Of a stretch of DNA of 64,000 nt, positions 17,958 to 32,584 are shown piece after piece (position 1 is the first letter of the stretch; each line of letters begins with the position of its first letter). This DNA comes from Magnetospirillum sp. ME-1 (GTDB lineage Bacteria; Pseudomonadota; Alphaproteobacteria; Rhodospirillales; Magnetospirillaceae): positions 2,906,990 to 2,970,989 of the forward strand of contig NZ_CP015848.1 in NCBI RefSeq assembly GCF_002105535.1, given 5' to 3'. A program made the position numbers and the translations under genes. The notes below the pieces were generated by a model that did no database searches, was not told the DNA's origin, and worked only from the letters and a program-made list of their open reading frames with translations.

Positions 17958-20378
17958 ATGGCTAGTCTCAATGTTTCCGGGCGAATCTACGCGGGTTTTG
18001 GCCTGATCGTCGTACTTCTGCTTGCCCTGGCGGGGCTTTCCATTTCGACCCTGGGCTCGTCGAAAGCGCAGATCGACAGATATGCCGGTGTTTCCGACAA
18101 CGCCCAGCGGGTCTTGAGCGTCAACGGCAACTTCGCCAATATCCGCCGCAACGTCATCATCTTCGCCGACAATGCCGATGCGAAGGCGCTGGAACAGATC
18201 CGCAGGATCCAGCCGCTCATCGCCAAGACCCTGCCCGAGGCCATCGCCGCCACCGCGGATCCCACCCGCAAGGCCAGCCTGACCAAGATGCAGGAGCTGT
18301 TCACCGCCTACATGGCCGGTTTCGACAAGGTGGCGGAGCTGCGCAAGACCAAGCTGGAGCTGGTCGAGGGGCGCATGAACGTGCTCGGCGTGGCGGCCCG
18401 CAAGGACTTGAGCCATATCATCAAGACCGCCATGGATGACGGCGATTACGAGGCCGCCGCCCTGGCCGGGGTGGCGCAGGAATCCCTGATGCTGGCCCGG
18501 GTCAACGCCATCAAGTATCTGGCCGATCCCAGCGACGACCTGGTCAAGGTGGCCGAAAAGGAGGTGGCCGACTTCGTCAAGGAGGCGGAATCTCTGACCA
18601 AGCGGCTGCGCAACCCCGAGCGCAGGCGTCTGGCCGCCGAGGCCGAGGCCAACGCCAAGGCCTACAGCGCCGCCTTCGCCCAGGTGGTGGTCGCCACCCA
18701 TGCCCTCGACACGCTGGTGTTCAAGGACATGGCCGCCCTCGCCGCCCAGTATGCCGAGCTGGCGGAGCAGACCGTCAAGTCCCAGGACGAGGCCATGCAC
18801 CACCAGAAGGAGGACACCGAGGCCGGCATGTCGCGCAGCTCGACCATCACCTGGACGGGATCGGCCATCGCCGTCGGCCTGGCCGTGCTGCTGTCCTGGC
18901 TGATCGCCCGCTCCATCGTGGTGCCGCTGGCCGCCATGACCGGGGCCATGACCGAATTGTCCAAGGGCAACAAGACCGTGGACATTCCGGCGCGCGAACG
19001 CACCGACGAGATCGGCGCCATGGCCCAGGCCATGGAGATCTTCAAGGAAAACACCTTGAAGATGGACAAGCTGCAGGCCGAGCAGGAGGCCAACAAGGCC
19101 AAGGCCGAGGCCGACCGCAAGGCGGCGCTGCATCACATGGCCGACACCTTCGAGGAAAGCGTCGGCAAGGTGGTGCAGACGGTGACCTCGGCCGCCACCG
19201 AGCTGCAGGGCGCCTCCAGCCAGATGGCCGGCACCGCCCACGAGACCAGCGCCCAGGCCACCACCGTCGCCTCGGCGGCGACCCAGGCCTCGGCCAATGT
19301 GGAGACGGTGGCCGCCGCCACCGAGGAGCTGGCCGCCTCCATCTCGGAAATCGCCAAGCAGGTGGAGCGGTCCCAGGCCGTCGCCAGCCGGGCCGAGCAG
19401 GAGGCCGACAACACCACCAACCAGGTGCGCGCCCTGTCCGAGAATGTCGGCCGCATCGGCGAGGTGGTGGTGCTGATCAACGACATCGCCGCGCAAACCA
19501 ACCTCCTGGCGCTCAACGCCACCATCGAGGCGGCCAGGGCCGGCGACGCCGGCAAGGGCTTTGCCGTGGTGGCCAACGAGGTGAAGAACCTCGCCAACCA
19601 GACCGCCAAGGCCACCGACGAGATCGCCAGCCAGATCAAGGCGGTGCAGGAAGGCACCGGCAATGCGGTGAAGGCCATCGACGTCATCTCCAAGGTCATC
19701 TCGGAAATGGGCGAGATCAGTGCCTCGGTGGCGTCCGCCGTGCAGGAACAGACCGCCGCCACCGCCGAGATCGCCCGCAACGTGGAGCAGGCCGCCGCCG
19801 GCACCGCCGAGGTGTCGAGCAACATCAACTCGGTGGAACAGGCCGCGCGCGAGACCGGCCACGCCGCCGAGCAGATCAGCGAATCGGCCACCGACCTGTC
19901 CAAGCAGGCTGAGTATCTGCGTGCCGAGGTCGCCCGCTTCCTGCATCAGGTGCGCGCCGACAAGGCCGACATGAAGATCCTGGAATGGGACAACGCGCTC
20001 AACACCGGCGTGGCCTCCATCGACCGCCATCACCAGGACATGTATGCCGAGATCAACCGCTTCTACGGCGAGATGATGAGCGGCAACGGCGCCGCCGCCA
20101 TCCAGGGCATCCTGGCCCAGGTGGCCAAGTCCTTCGAGCCCCACTTCCGGGACGAGGAAGAGGTGATGACCCGCAACGCCTATCCGGGCCTGGACGAGCA
20201 TCGCCGCCGCCACCGCGAATTCCTCGACAAGTTCGAGGGCCTGAAGCGCGAGGTGGAGGCCGGCAAGGACGGTGCCACCGGCAAGCTGTTCCAGTTCGTC
20301 GCCGGCTGGCTGAAGGACCATATCCGCCACGAGGACGGCAAGATCGCCACCTTCCTGCGCGACAAGAAGGTGGCCTAG
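17958..20378 (+). CDS. Methyl-accepting chemotaxis protein with C-terminal hemerythrin domain
   Basis: 806 residues. A first membrane helix (about 10-30) is followed by a periplasmic helical sensor of some 260 residues (HBM or four-helix type), a second helix ([20 protein letters not shown], near 300), HAMP, and the signalling domain with the hairpin tip [36 protein letters not shown]. From about residue 672 a bacteriohemerythrin domain follows, with diiron ligands in [27 protein letters not shown] and [12 protein letters not shown] cytoplasmic oxygen or redox input to chemotaxis is likely. The ATG at 17958 follows GGGGG; earlier starts are possible. Confidence 0.93.
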   Translation: MASLNVSGRIYAGFGLIVVLLLALAGLSISTLGSSKAQIDRYAGVSDNAQRVLSVNGNFANIRRNVIIFADNADAKALEQIRRIQPLIAKTLPEAIAATADPTRKASLTKMQELFTAYMAGFDKVAELRKTKLELVEGRMNVLGVAARKDLSHIIKTAMDDGDYEAAALAGVAQESLMLARVNAIKYLADPSDDLVKVAEKEVADFVKEAESLTKRLRNPERRRLAAEAEANAKAYSAAFAQVVVATHALDTLVFKDMAALAAQYAELAEQTVKSQDEAMHHQKEDTEAGMSRSSTITWTGSAIAVGLAVLLSWLIARSIVVPLAAMTGAMTELSKGNKTVDIPARERTDEIGAMAQAMEIFKENTLKMDKLQAEQEANKAKAEADRKAALHHMADTFEESVGKVVQTVTSAATELQGASSQMAGTAHETSAQATTVASAATQASANVETVAAATEELAASISEIAKQVERSQAVASRAEQEADNTTNQVRALSENVGRIGEVVVLINDIAAQTNLLALNATIEAARAGDAGKGFAVVANEVKNLANQTAKATDEIASQIKAVQEGTGNAVKAIDVISKVISEMGEISASVASAVQEQTAATAEIARNVEQAAAGTAEVSSNINSVEQAARETGHAAEQISESATDLSKQAEYLRAEVARFLHQVRADKADMKILEWDNALNTGVASIDRHHQDMYAEINRFYGEMMSGNGAAAIQGILAQVAKSFEPHFRDEEEVMTRNAYPGLDEHRRRHREFLDKFEGLKREVEAGKDGATGKLFQFVAGWLKDHIRHEDGKIATFLRDKKVA

Positions 20379-20393
20379 CGTCCTTTCATGACG

Positions 20394-20420
20394 GCGCCCC
20401 CGGATTTGCTCCGGGGGGCG
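20394..20420. terminator. Possible hairpin terminator after the chemoreceptor gene
   Basis: GCGCCCCCGGA, loop TTTGC, TCCGGGGGGCG gives a strong GC hairpin with one bulge, 15 bases past the stop codon. No T-run follows, so it is a weak intrinsic terminator at best, and it lies in the leader of the LysR gene. Confidence 0.35.
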
Positions 20421-20465
20421 GCCCGTGAGATCATGCCTGGACCCCGCGTCCGAAAAGGCGAACCC

Positions 20466-21353
20466 TTGAACCTCAAGCAGCTGGAATATTTCGTCCGCGT
20501 CGCCGAGCTGGGCAGTTTCAGCAAGGCGGCCATGGTCTTGGACATCGCCCAGCCCGCTTTGTCGCGGCAGGTGCGCCAGCTGGAAGCCGACCTTGCCACC
20601 AATCTCTTGATCCGCACCGGGCGCGGCGTGGCCTTGACCGAGGCCGGGTCGCGGCTGTTCGAGCATGCGGTGGGCATCCTGCAATCGGTGGAGCGCGCCA
20701 CCGAGGATATGGAATCGGCGCGCGGCGAGCCTTCGGGGCGCATCGTCGTCGGCCTGCCGCCCAGCATCGGGCGCCGTCTGATCCTGCCCCTGGTGGAAGG
20801 CTTCCGCGCCACCCTGCCCAAGGCCCGCCTCGCCGTGGTCGAGGGCCTGTCCACCCACGTCACCGAATGGATCGCCACCGGCCGGGTCGATCTGGGCCTG
20901 GTCCACAATCCCGAGCCCAATCCGGCCATCGAGGTGTCGCGCCTGCTCGACGAGCCCCTGGGGCTGGTCGGCCCGGCCGGCGAGGGGCCTCCGACGCTGC
21001 GCTGGGCCGAACTGGGGGCCTATCCCCTGATCCTGCCCGAACGTTCCCATGCCATGCGCAAGCTGCTGGAGACCCAGGCGGCCTTTGCCGGGGTGCGGCT
21101 GAAAGTGGTGATGGAGGTGTCGTCCATCCCCTCCATCCTCGATCTGGTGGCCGCCGGCCACGGCCATGCGGTGCTGACCGAGACGGCGCTGGAATCGTGG
21201 CGGCGCGCCGGCGATTTCAGCCTGCGCCGTCTGGTGGACCCGTCGGTGGCCAGCACCTTGTTCCTGGCGGTCTCGGCCCACAAGCCCATCACCCCGCTGG
21301 GACGGCGCGCCATGGCGCTGTTGCGCGATTTGGTCAAAACCGAAATTGGCTGA
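20466..21353 (+). CDS. LysR-family transcriptional regulator of the protocatechuate/gallate operon
   Basis: 295 residues. The N terminus is a standard LysR winged helix (MNLKQLEYFVRVAELGSFSKAAMVLDIAQPALSRQVRQLE), then a periplasmic-binding-like effector domain. The TTG at 20466 gives the canonical LysR start; an ATG at 20433 or 20388 would add residues unlike the family. It reads toward the meta-cleavage operon, and a perfect palindrome lies 13 bases after its stop, so it is the obvious regulator. The effector may be gallate, protocatechuate or oxalomesaconate by analogy with LigR/GalR. Confidence 0.88.
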   Translation: MNLKQLEYFVRVAELGSFSKAAMVLDIAQPALSRQVRQLEADLATNLLIRTGRGVALTEAGSRLFEHAVGILQSVERATEDMESARGEPSGRIVVGLPPSIGRRLILPLVEGFRATLPKARLAVVEGLSTHVTEWIATGRVDLGLVHNPEPNPAIEVSRLLDEPLGLVGPAGEGPPTLRWAELGAYPLILPERSHAMRKLLETQAAFAGVRLKVVMEVSSIPSILDLVAAGHGHAVLTETALESWRRAGDFSLRRLVDPSVASTLFLAVSAHKPITPLGRRAMALLRDLVKTEIG

Positions 21354-21365
21354 AACCGTTCCAGT

Positions 21366-21382
21366 TATAGCAACTTGCTATA
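21366..21382. promoter_or_regulatory. Palindromic LysR-type operator of the ring-cleavage operon
   Basis: TATAGCAACTTGCTATA is a perfect 8-base inverted repeat around one base and contains a T-N11-A core (21368-21380), the LysR hallmark. It lies in the 111-base gap between the LysR gene and the tautomerase gene, about 85 bases upstream of the latter. Confidence 0.65.
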
Positions 21383-21464
21383 GCTGAAAGTGCCCCCGGG
21401 GGGCTTGGTGGGCGGGCGCGGTTTTGTCACCATGGCAGGGTCGAACGCTGGGAGGCCCGACACC

Positions 21465-22556
21465 ATGCAGACCTCGATTCCTTGCCTGTTCATGCGCGGC
21501 GGCACGTCCCGCGGGCCGTTCTTCGCCGAAAGCGACCTGCCGGCGGACATCGCGCTCAGGGACAAGGTGTTGCTGGCGGTGATGGGCTCGCCCCATGCGC
21601 GCCAGATCGACGGGCTGGGCGGCGGCCATCCCCTGACCTCCAAGGTCGGCATCGTGCGGCCCGGCACTGCGCCGGGAATCGACCTCGACTTTCTGTTCGC
21701 CCAGTTGCAGCCCGAAAAGGAGACGGTCGACACCACCCCCAATTGCGGCAACATGCTGGCCGCCGTGGTGCCCTTCGCCCTGGAACGTGGGCTGGTGGCG
21801 CCCCAGGGCGAGACCACCACGCTGCGCGTGCTGACGCTCAACACCGGCATGGCCTGCGACATCACCGTCCAGACTCCCGGCGGCCGGGTGGAGTACGAGG
21901 GGTGCGCCCGCATCGACGGAGTGCCCGGCACGTCGGCGCCCATCGCCATCAACTTCCTCGACACCGCCGGCTCCGTCTGTTCCGGCCTGCTGCCCACCGG
22001 CCGGGTCAAGGACATGATCGACGGGCTGGAGGTCACCTGCATCGACAACGGCATGCCCATGGTGCTGTTCCGGGCCGCCGACATGGGTCGCACGGGCTTG
22101 GAAAGCGTCGAGGCGCTCAATGCCGACACCGAGCTGAAGACCCGCATCGAGGCGCTGCGCCTGATGGCCGGGCACCTGATGGGCCTGGGCAACGTGGCCG
22201 AGAAGAATTACCCCAAGATGTGCCTGATCGCGCCCCCGGCCCAGGGCGGCGCGGTGGGAACCCGCTGCTTCATTCCCCATGTCTGTCATGACGCCATCGG
22301 CGTGCTGGCCGCCGTGACGGTGGCCACCGCCTGCGTGCTGAAGGGCAGCGTCGCCGATGGGTTGGCCCAGGTGCCGGCGGGCGCGGTGAAGACCATCGCC
22401 GTCGAGCACCCCACCGGCGAGTTCAGCGTCGAGCTGGAGCTCGATCCGCAAGACCCGCAGAAGGTCGTCCGCGCCGCGCTTTTGCGCACCGCGCGTCTGC
22501 TCATGAAGGGCGAGGTGATGATCCCCGCCTCCGTCTGGGAAGGAAAACCCGCATGA
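21465..22556 (+). CDS. galD: 4-oxalomesaconate tautomerase (PrpF family)
   Basis: 363 residues. PrpF-family motifs are visible: CLFMRGGTSRGPFF at the start, GSPHARQIDGLGGGHPLTSKVGIV, TPNCGNMLAAVVPFALE, and VEHPTGEFSVELEL near the end. The enzyme tautomerises the keto form of 4-oxalomesaconate, as GalD and LigU do. The ATG at 21465 has GGAGG ahead and matches the family N terminus; upstream in-frame starts are weak. It overlaps ligJ by 4 bases. Confidence 0.9.
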   Translation: MQTSIPCLFMRGGTSRGPFFAESDLPADIALRDKVLLAVMGSPHARQIDGLGGGHPLTSKVGIVRPGTAPGIDLDFLFAQLQPEKETVDTTPNCGNMLAAVVPFALERGLVAPQGETTTLRVLTLNTGMACDITVQTPGGRVEYEGCARIDGVPGTSAPIAINFLDTAGSVCSGLLPTGRVKDMIDGLEVTCIDNGMPMVLFRAADMGRTGLESVEALNADTELKTRIEALRLMAGHLMGLGNVAEKNYPKMCLIAPPAQGGAVGTRCFIPHVCHDAIGVLAAVTVATACVLKGSVADGLAQVPAGAVKTIAVEHPTGEFSVELELDPQDPQKVVRAALLRTARLLMKGEVMIPASVWEGKPA

Positions 22557-23581
22557 TCATCGACATTCACGGCCATTACACCACCGCGCCCAAGGCGCTG
22601 GAGGAGTGGCGCAACCGCCAGATCGCCGGCCTCAAGGATCCCAGCCAGGCCCCCAAGGTCGCGGAGTTGAACATCAGCGACGACGATTTGCGCGAAACCA
22701 TCGAGACCAACCAGCTGGCCAAGATGAGGGAGCGGGGCTCCGACCTCACCATCTTCTCGCCCAGGGCCAGCTTCATGGCGCACCATATCGGCGACTTCCA
22801 GACCAGCTCCACCTGGGCCGCCATCTGCAACGAGCTGTGCGCCCGCGTGGCCAGGCTGTTTCCCGACAATTTCATCGGCGCGGCCATGTTGCCGCAAAGC
22901 CCCGGAATCGACCCCAAGACCTGCGTCCCCGAGATTGAGAAGTGCGTGAAGGAATACGGCTTCGTCGCCATCAACCTCAATCCCGATCCGTCCGGCGGGC
23001 ACTGGACCTCGCCGCCGCTTTCGGACCGGCACTGGTACCCCATCTACGAGGCCATGGTGGAATACGGCCTGCCCGCCATGATCCACGTGTCCACCTCGTG
23101 CAATGCCTGCTTCCACACCACGGGGGCCCATTACCTCAACGCCGACACCACGGCGTTCATGCAGTGCCTGACCTCGGACCTGTTCAAGGACTTCCCGGAC
23201 CTCAAGTTCATCATTCCCCACGGCGGCGGGGCGGTGCCCTATCACTGGGGCCGCTTTCGGGGTCTGGCCCAGGAGCTGAAGAAGCCCCTGTTGCGCGACC
23301 ATCTCTTGAACAACATCTTCTTCGACACCTGCGTCTACCACCAGCCGGGCATCGACCTGCTGACCAAGGTGATCCCGGTGGACAACATCCTGTTCGCCTC
23401 GGAAATGATCGGCGCGGTCAGGGGCATCGATCCCGAAACCGGGCATTATTACGACGACACCAAGCGCTACATCGAGGCGACGCTGAACCTGTCGGCGGAA
23501 GACCGCTTCAAGGTCTACGAGGGCAACGCGCGGCGCGTCTATCCCCGCCTGGATGCGGCGTTGAAGGCGAAGGGGCTTTAG
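22553..23581 (+). CDS. ligJ: 4-oxalomesaconate hydratase (amidohydrolase superfamily)
   Basis: 342 residues. The metal site begins with IDIHGHY (HxH at residues 5-7) and continues with IHVSTSCNACFH, IIPHGGGAVPYHWGR and FASEMIGAVRG, as in LigJ. It hydrates 4-oxalomesaconate to 4-carboxy-4-hydroxy-2-oxoadipate. It is the LigJ type, not the unrelated GalB type. The ATG overlaps the tautomerase stop; ligK follows after 3 bases. Confidence 0.93.
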   Translation: MIIDIHGHYTTAPKALEEWRNRQIAGLKDPSQAPKVAELNISDDDLRETIETNQLAKMRERGSDLTIFSPRASFMAHHIGDFQTSSTWAAICNELCARVARLFPDNFIGAAMLPQSPGIDPKTCVPEIEKCVKEYGFVAINLNPDPSGGHWTSPPLSDRHWYPIYEAMVEYGLPAMIHVSTSCNACFHTTGAHYLNADTTAFMQCLTSDLFKDFPDLKFIIPHGGGAVPYHWGRFRGLAQELKKPLLRDHLLNNIFFDTCVYHQPGIDLLTKVIPVDNILFASEMIGAVRGIDPETGHYYDDTKRYIEATLNLSAEDRFKVYEGNARRVYPRLDAALKAKGL

Positions 23582-23584
23582 ATC

Positions 23585-24274
23585 ATGTCGATGAATAATC
23601 TGGGCATCGTGAAGCGCAACATCGTCCGCGCCGACAAGGCCGCCGTGGACAAGCTCGCCAAGTTCGGCGTCGCCACCATCCACGAGGCCATGGGCCGGGT
23701 CGGGCTGATGAAGCCCTCCATGCGCCCCATCTACACCGGCGCGCATTTGTGCGGCACGGCGGTGACCGTGCTGCTGCATCCCGGCGACAACTGGATGATG
23801 CATGTGGTGGCCGAACAGATTCAGCCCGGCGACGTGGTGGTCGCCGCCATCACCGCCGATTGCACCGACGGCTTCTTCGGCGATTTGCTGGCCACTTCGT
23901 TCCGGGCGCGCGGCGCCGTCGGTCTGGTGATCGACGCCGGCGTGCGCGACGTGAAGGACCTGACGGCCATGAACTTCCCCGTCTTCTCCAAGGCCATCAG
24001 CGCCAAGGGCACCATCAAGGCGACGCTGGGATCGGTGAACATCCCCGTCATCTGCGCCGGGGCAAGCGTCAATCCCGGCGACGTGGTCGTCGCCGACGAC
24101 GACGGCGTGGTGGTGGTCCCGGCCGCCATCGCGCAAGCCGCCGCCGACGCGGCCCAGGCCCGCGAGGACAACGAGGCGGCCAAGCGCGCCCGCCTCGCCG
24201 CCGGCGAGCTGGGCCTCGACATGTACAAGATGCGCGAGGCCCTGGAAAAGGCGGGCCTCAAATATGTCGACTGA
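23585..24274 (+). CDS. ligK: 4-carboxy-4-hydroxy-2-oxoadipate aldolase / oxaloacetate decarboxylase
   Basis: 229 residues, RraA-like fold as in LigK/HMG aldolase. Recognisable parts are [36 protein letters not shown] and [28 protein letters not shown], which contain the metal and oxyanion residues. It splits the C7 intermediate into pyruvate and oxaloacetate and ends the pathway. It overlaps the next gene by 11 bases. Confidence 0.94.
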   Translation: MSMNNLGIVKRNIVRADKAAVDKLAKFGVATIHEAMGRVGLMKPSMRPIYTGAHLCGTAVTVLLHPGDNWMMHVVAEQIQPGDVVVAAITADCTDGFFGDLLATSFRARGAVGLVIDAGVRDVKDLTAMNFPVFSKAISAKGTIKATLGSVNIPVICAGASVNPGDVVVADDDGVVVVPAAIAQAAADAAQAREDNEAAKRARLAAGELGLDMYKMREALEKAGLKYVD

Positions 24275-25174
24275 TCTCTCCATCGGCCTGATCGGCTATG
24301 GCGAGGTGGGTCGTATCCTCGCCGAGGACCTGCGGGCCCAGGGCGTACGGGTGCTGGCCTGCGACATCAAGCTGGGCACGCCGGCCGAGGACGAATTGCG
24401 CGAGCACGCCGCCCGCTTCGGGGTGGTGCTGGTGAAGGATCACGCCGTGCTAGCGGCATCTGTCACCCTGGTGATCTCGGCGGTGACCGCGTCCCAGGCG
24501 GTGCCGGTGGCGGCGGCCTGCGCGCCGGGGCTGCGGGCCCAGACGTGGTTCCTGGATTTCAACTCGGCCTCGCCCAAGGCCAAGATCGAGGCGGCGGGGC
24601 TGGTCACTGCTGCTGGCGGCCGCTTCGTCGAGGGCGCGGTGATGACCTCGGTGCCGCCTTATCGCATCAAGGTGCCGCTGCTGCTGGGTGGTCCCGAGGC
24701 GGGCGGGCTGGAGCCGCTGCTGAACGGCCTGGGCTTCGTGCCCAAGGTGGCGTCGGACCGGTTGGGCGTGGCGTCCGCCACCAAGATGTGCCGCAGCGTG
24801 ATGATCAAGGGCCTGGAGGCCATGGTGATCGAAAGCTTCACCGCCGCCAGGGCCTATGGCGTCGAGGACGCGGTGATCGCTTCGCTGGAGGAAACCTTCC
24901 CCGGCATGGAGTGGGAAAAGCTGGGCGCCTATTTCTTCCAGCGGGTGATCCGGCACGGACGCCGCCGCGCCGAGGAAGTGCGCGAAGTGGCCAAGACGGT
25001 GCGCGAAGCCGGGCTCGACCCCTTTTCCGCCGCCGGCACCGCCGAGCGCCAGGCCTGGGTGGCCGATCTGGCCGATGAGGGGGAGTTCGGGCCCAAATCC
25101 GCCGCCGGTTTCGCCAAGTCGGGCGACTGGCGCATGGAAGCCGACCGCATCCTTGCATTGCAGAAGGACAAGCC

Positions 25175-25178
<4 letters not shown>
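24264..25178 (+). CDS. NAD(P)-dependent dehydrogenase of 6-phosphogluconate/3-hydroxyisobutyrate type (DUF1932-like), role unknown
   Basis: 304 residues. A Rossmann fold starts at once ([21 protein letters not shown], glycines 11, 13, 16) and the C-terminal helical domain includes the [22 protein letters not shown] region that carries the catalytic Lys in the beta-hydroxyacid dehydrogenase family. It sits between ligK and ligI, overlapping both, so it is surely co-expressed. No step of the known pathway needs it. It may handle a side product such as a hydroxy-acid or an alternative tautomer; that is speculation. Confidence 0.8.
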
Positions 25179-28289
<3,111 letters not shown>

Positions 28290-28296
28290 GCCCATC

Positions 28297-29286
28297 ATGG
28301 AACAGCGCCGCGTCGGCCCCTTCACCGTTTCCGCCCTGGCCCTTGGCTGCATGAATCTCAGCCATGCCTACGGCACGCCGCCCGCCAAGGAGGATGCGGT
28401 GGCGCTGCTGCATCGGGCGCTCGATTCCGGCGTGGATTTCTTCGACACGGCGGCGCTCTACGGCTTCGGTGCCAACGAAAGCCTGGTGGGACCGGTGCTG
28501 GCGCCCCATCGTCACCGCATCACGCTGGCCAGCAAGTGCGGCATGTTCGGCGTGGACGGCAAGCGCGTTATCGACGGCAGCCCGGCCGCCATCCGCCGCA
28601 CCTGCGAGGAAAGCCTGAAGCGCCTGGGGACCGAAATCATCGACCTCTATTACCTGCACCGCCTGGACCCCAAGGTGGCCATCGAGGACAGCGTCGGGGC
28701 CATGGCCGAGCTGGTGCGGCAGGGCAAGGTCCGCGCGCTCGGCCTGTCCGAGGTCTCTGCCGCCACCCTCCGCCGCGCCCACGCAATCCATCCCATCGCC
28801 GCCGTGCAGAGCGAATATTCGCTGTGGACCCGCAATCCCGAGATCGCCGTTCTGGAGACCTGCCGCGCGCTGGGCATCGGTTTCGTCGCCTTCAGCCCGC
28901 TGGCGCGGGCCTTCCTCACGGGCAAGCTGACCGATCCGGCGACGCAGTTGGAGACCAAGGACATCCGCCGCCAGATGCCGCGCTTCGACCCGGAACCCTA
29001 CGCCGCCAATCTGCGTCTGCTGGACGGCTACAAGGCCATCGCGGCGGAAGTGGGCTGCACCCCCGCCCAGTTGGCCCTGGCCTGGGTCCTGGCCCGGGGC
29101 GAGCACGTCGTCGCCCTGTTCGGCACCAAGTCCGCCGCCCATCTCGACGAGGATCTGGGCGCCGACGGCATCCACCTGCCCCCGGACGTCATCGCCCGGC
29201 TGGACCGGCTCATCAACCAGAACACGGTAACCGGGACCCGCTACAACGCGGTAACCCAGGCCGATATCGACACCGAAGAGTTCTAG
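28297..29286 (+). CDS. Aldo/keto reductase in the ring-cleavage operon
   Basis: 329 residues, (beta/alpha)8 aldo/keto reductase. The tetrad is visible: Asp and Tyr in DFFDTAALYGFGANE, Lys in TLASKCGMFG, and His in LYYLHRLDP. The cofactor end is GEHVVALFGTKSAAHLDEDLGA. It lies between ligC (7 bases) and ligA (17 bases). Its substrate is unknown; an aromatic aldehyde or the ring-opened semialdehyde would fit the context. Confidence 0.88.
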   Translation: MEQRRVGPFTVSALALGCMNLSHAYGTPPAKEDAVALLHRALDSGVDFFDTAALYGFGANESLVGPVLAPHRHRITLASKCGMFGVDGKRVIDGSPAAIRRTCEESLKRLGTEIIDLYYLHRLDPKVAIEDSVGAMAELVRQGKVRALGLSEVSAATLRRAHAIHPIAAVQSEYSLWTRNPEIAVLETCRALGIGFVAFSPLARAFLTGKLTDPATQLETKDIRRQMPRFDPEPYAANLRLLDGYKAIAAEVGCTPAQLALAWVLARGEHVVALFGTKSAAHLDEDLGADGIHLPPDVIARLDRLINQNTVTGTRYNAVTQADIDTEEF

Positions 29287-29303
29287 AGAGGGAACCAACG
29301 ACA

Positions 29304-29657
29304 ATGAGCGCCAAGACCAAACGGGTGATCCCCGGAACGACCATCTTCGACGGCGACATGGCCCGCAAAGGCTATGCGCTGAACAAGATGTGCTTTTCCT
29401 TCAATTCCGAACGCAACCGCCAGGAATTCCTGAAAGACCCCGCCGCCTATTGCGACAAGTTCAGCCTGAACGACGAGCAGAAGAAGGCGGTTCTCAGCCT
29501 GCAGGTGCTCGACATGCTGGCGGCGGGGGGCAACGCCTATTTCATCGCCAAGCTGGGCGGCATCTACAAGCTGGACATGCAGGACGTCGGCGCGCAGCAG
29601 ACCGGCATGACCAAGGAAGAGTTCCAGGCGAAGCTGGTCGCCGCGGGGAGGGATTAG
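29304..29657 (+). CDS. ligA: Protocatechuate 4,5-dioxygenase, alpha subunit
   Basis: 117 residues. It has the LigA helical fold: [25 protein letters not shown], then LQVLDMLAAGGNAYFIAKLGGIYKLDMQDVGAQQTGMT. The alpha subunit caps the active site of LigB. GAGAGGGAAC lies ahead of the ATG. Two bases separate it from ligB. It is clearly homologous to the N-terminal part of the fused dioxygenase at 26089. Confidence 0.95.
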   Translation: MSAKTKRVIPGTTIFDGDMARKGYALNKMCFSFNSERNRQEFLKDPAAYCDKFSLNDEQKKAVLSLQVLDMLAAGGNAYFIAKLGGIYKLDMQDVGAQQTGMTKEEFQAKLVAAGRD

Positions 29658-29659
29658 CA

Positions 29660-30499
29660 ATGGCCAAGATCGTCGGCGGCATCAACGTCACCCATGTGCC
29701 CTATCTGGGCCGCGCCATCGCGGGCAATTTGCAGCAGGAGCCCTATTGGAAGCCCTTCTTCGATGGCTTCCCGCCGGTCCAGGCCTGGCTCGATACGGTC
29801 AAGCCGGACGTGGCGGTGGTGGTCTACAACGACCACGGCCTGAACTTCTTCCTCGACAAGATGCCCACCTTCGCCATCGGCGCGGCGCCTGAATACAACA
29901 ACGCCGACGAGGGCTGGGGCATTCCCACCGTGGCCCCCTTCGCCGGCGACGTGGACCTCTCGTGGCATCTGGTGGACAGCCTGATCGAGGCGGAATTCGA
30001 CCTCACCACCTGCCAGGAAATGCTGGTGGATCACGCCTTCACCCTGCCCATCGAGATGCTGTGGCCGGGGCGTGGGCCGAAGACCATCCGCACCGTGCCC
30101 ATCTGCCAGAACACCGTGCAGTTCCCGCTGCCCAGCCCCAAGCGCTGCCTGGCCTTCGGCCGCGCCATCGGCAAGGCCATCGAGGCGTGGGAGTCCGACG
30201 CCCGCGTGGTGGTGCTGGGCACCGGCGGATTGTCGCACCAGCTGGACGGCAAGCGGGCCGGCTTCATCAACAAGGCGTTCGACCTGGAATTCATGGACAA
30301 GCTGGTCACCGATCCCGACTGGATCAGCCGGTATTCCGTCACCGACATCGTCGAGCTGACCGGCACCCAGGGCGTCGAGCTGCTCAACTGGGTCACCTGC
30401 CGCGGCGCGCTGGGCGACAAGGTCAGGACCATCCACACCAACTACCACATCCCTATCTCCAACACCGCCGCCGGCCTGCTGGCCATGGAGACGGCGTAG
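29660..30499 (+). CDS. ligB: Protocatechuate 4,5-dioxygenase, beta (catalytic) subunit
   Basis: 279 residues. Iron ligands expected for LigB are present: His12 (INVTHVP), His59 (VVYNDHG) and Glu240 (GTQGVE); His125 and His193 (GGLSHQLDG) correspond to the second-shell and base histidines. It cleaves protocatechuate between C4 and C5 to carboxyhydroxymuconate semialdehyde. The N terminus is fixed by the short gap after ligA. Confidence 0.95.
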   Translation: MAKIVGGINVTHVPYLGRAIAGNLQQEPYWKPFFDGFPPVQAWLDTVKPDVAVVVYNDHGLNFFLDKMPTFAIGAAPEYNNADEGWGIPTVAPFAGDVDLSWHLVDSLIEAEFDLTTCQEMLVDHAFTLPIEMLWPGRGPKTIRTVPICQNTVQFPLPSPKRCLAFGRAIGKAIEAWESDARVVVLGTGGLSHQLDGKRAGFINKAFDLEFMDKLVTDPDWISRYSVTDIVELTGTQGVELLNWVTCRGALGDKVRTIHTNYHIPISNTAAGLLAMETA

Positions 30500-30508
30500 G
30501 GACGGATT

Positions 30509-32580
<2,072 letters not shown>

Positions 32581-32584
<4 letters not shown>

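Noticed and set aside
23585-24274. Ribonuclease activity regulator RraA for the ligK gene
   Set aside because: The fold is shared, but the length and the position between ligJ and ligI favour the aldolase.
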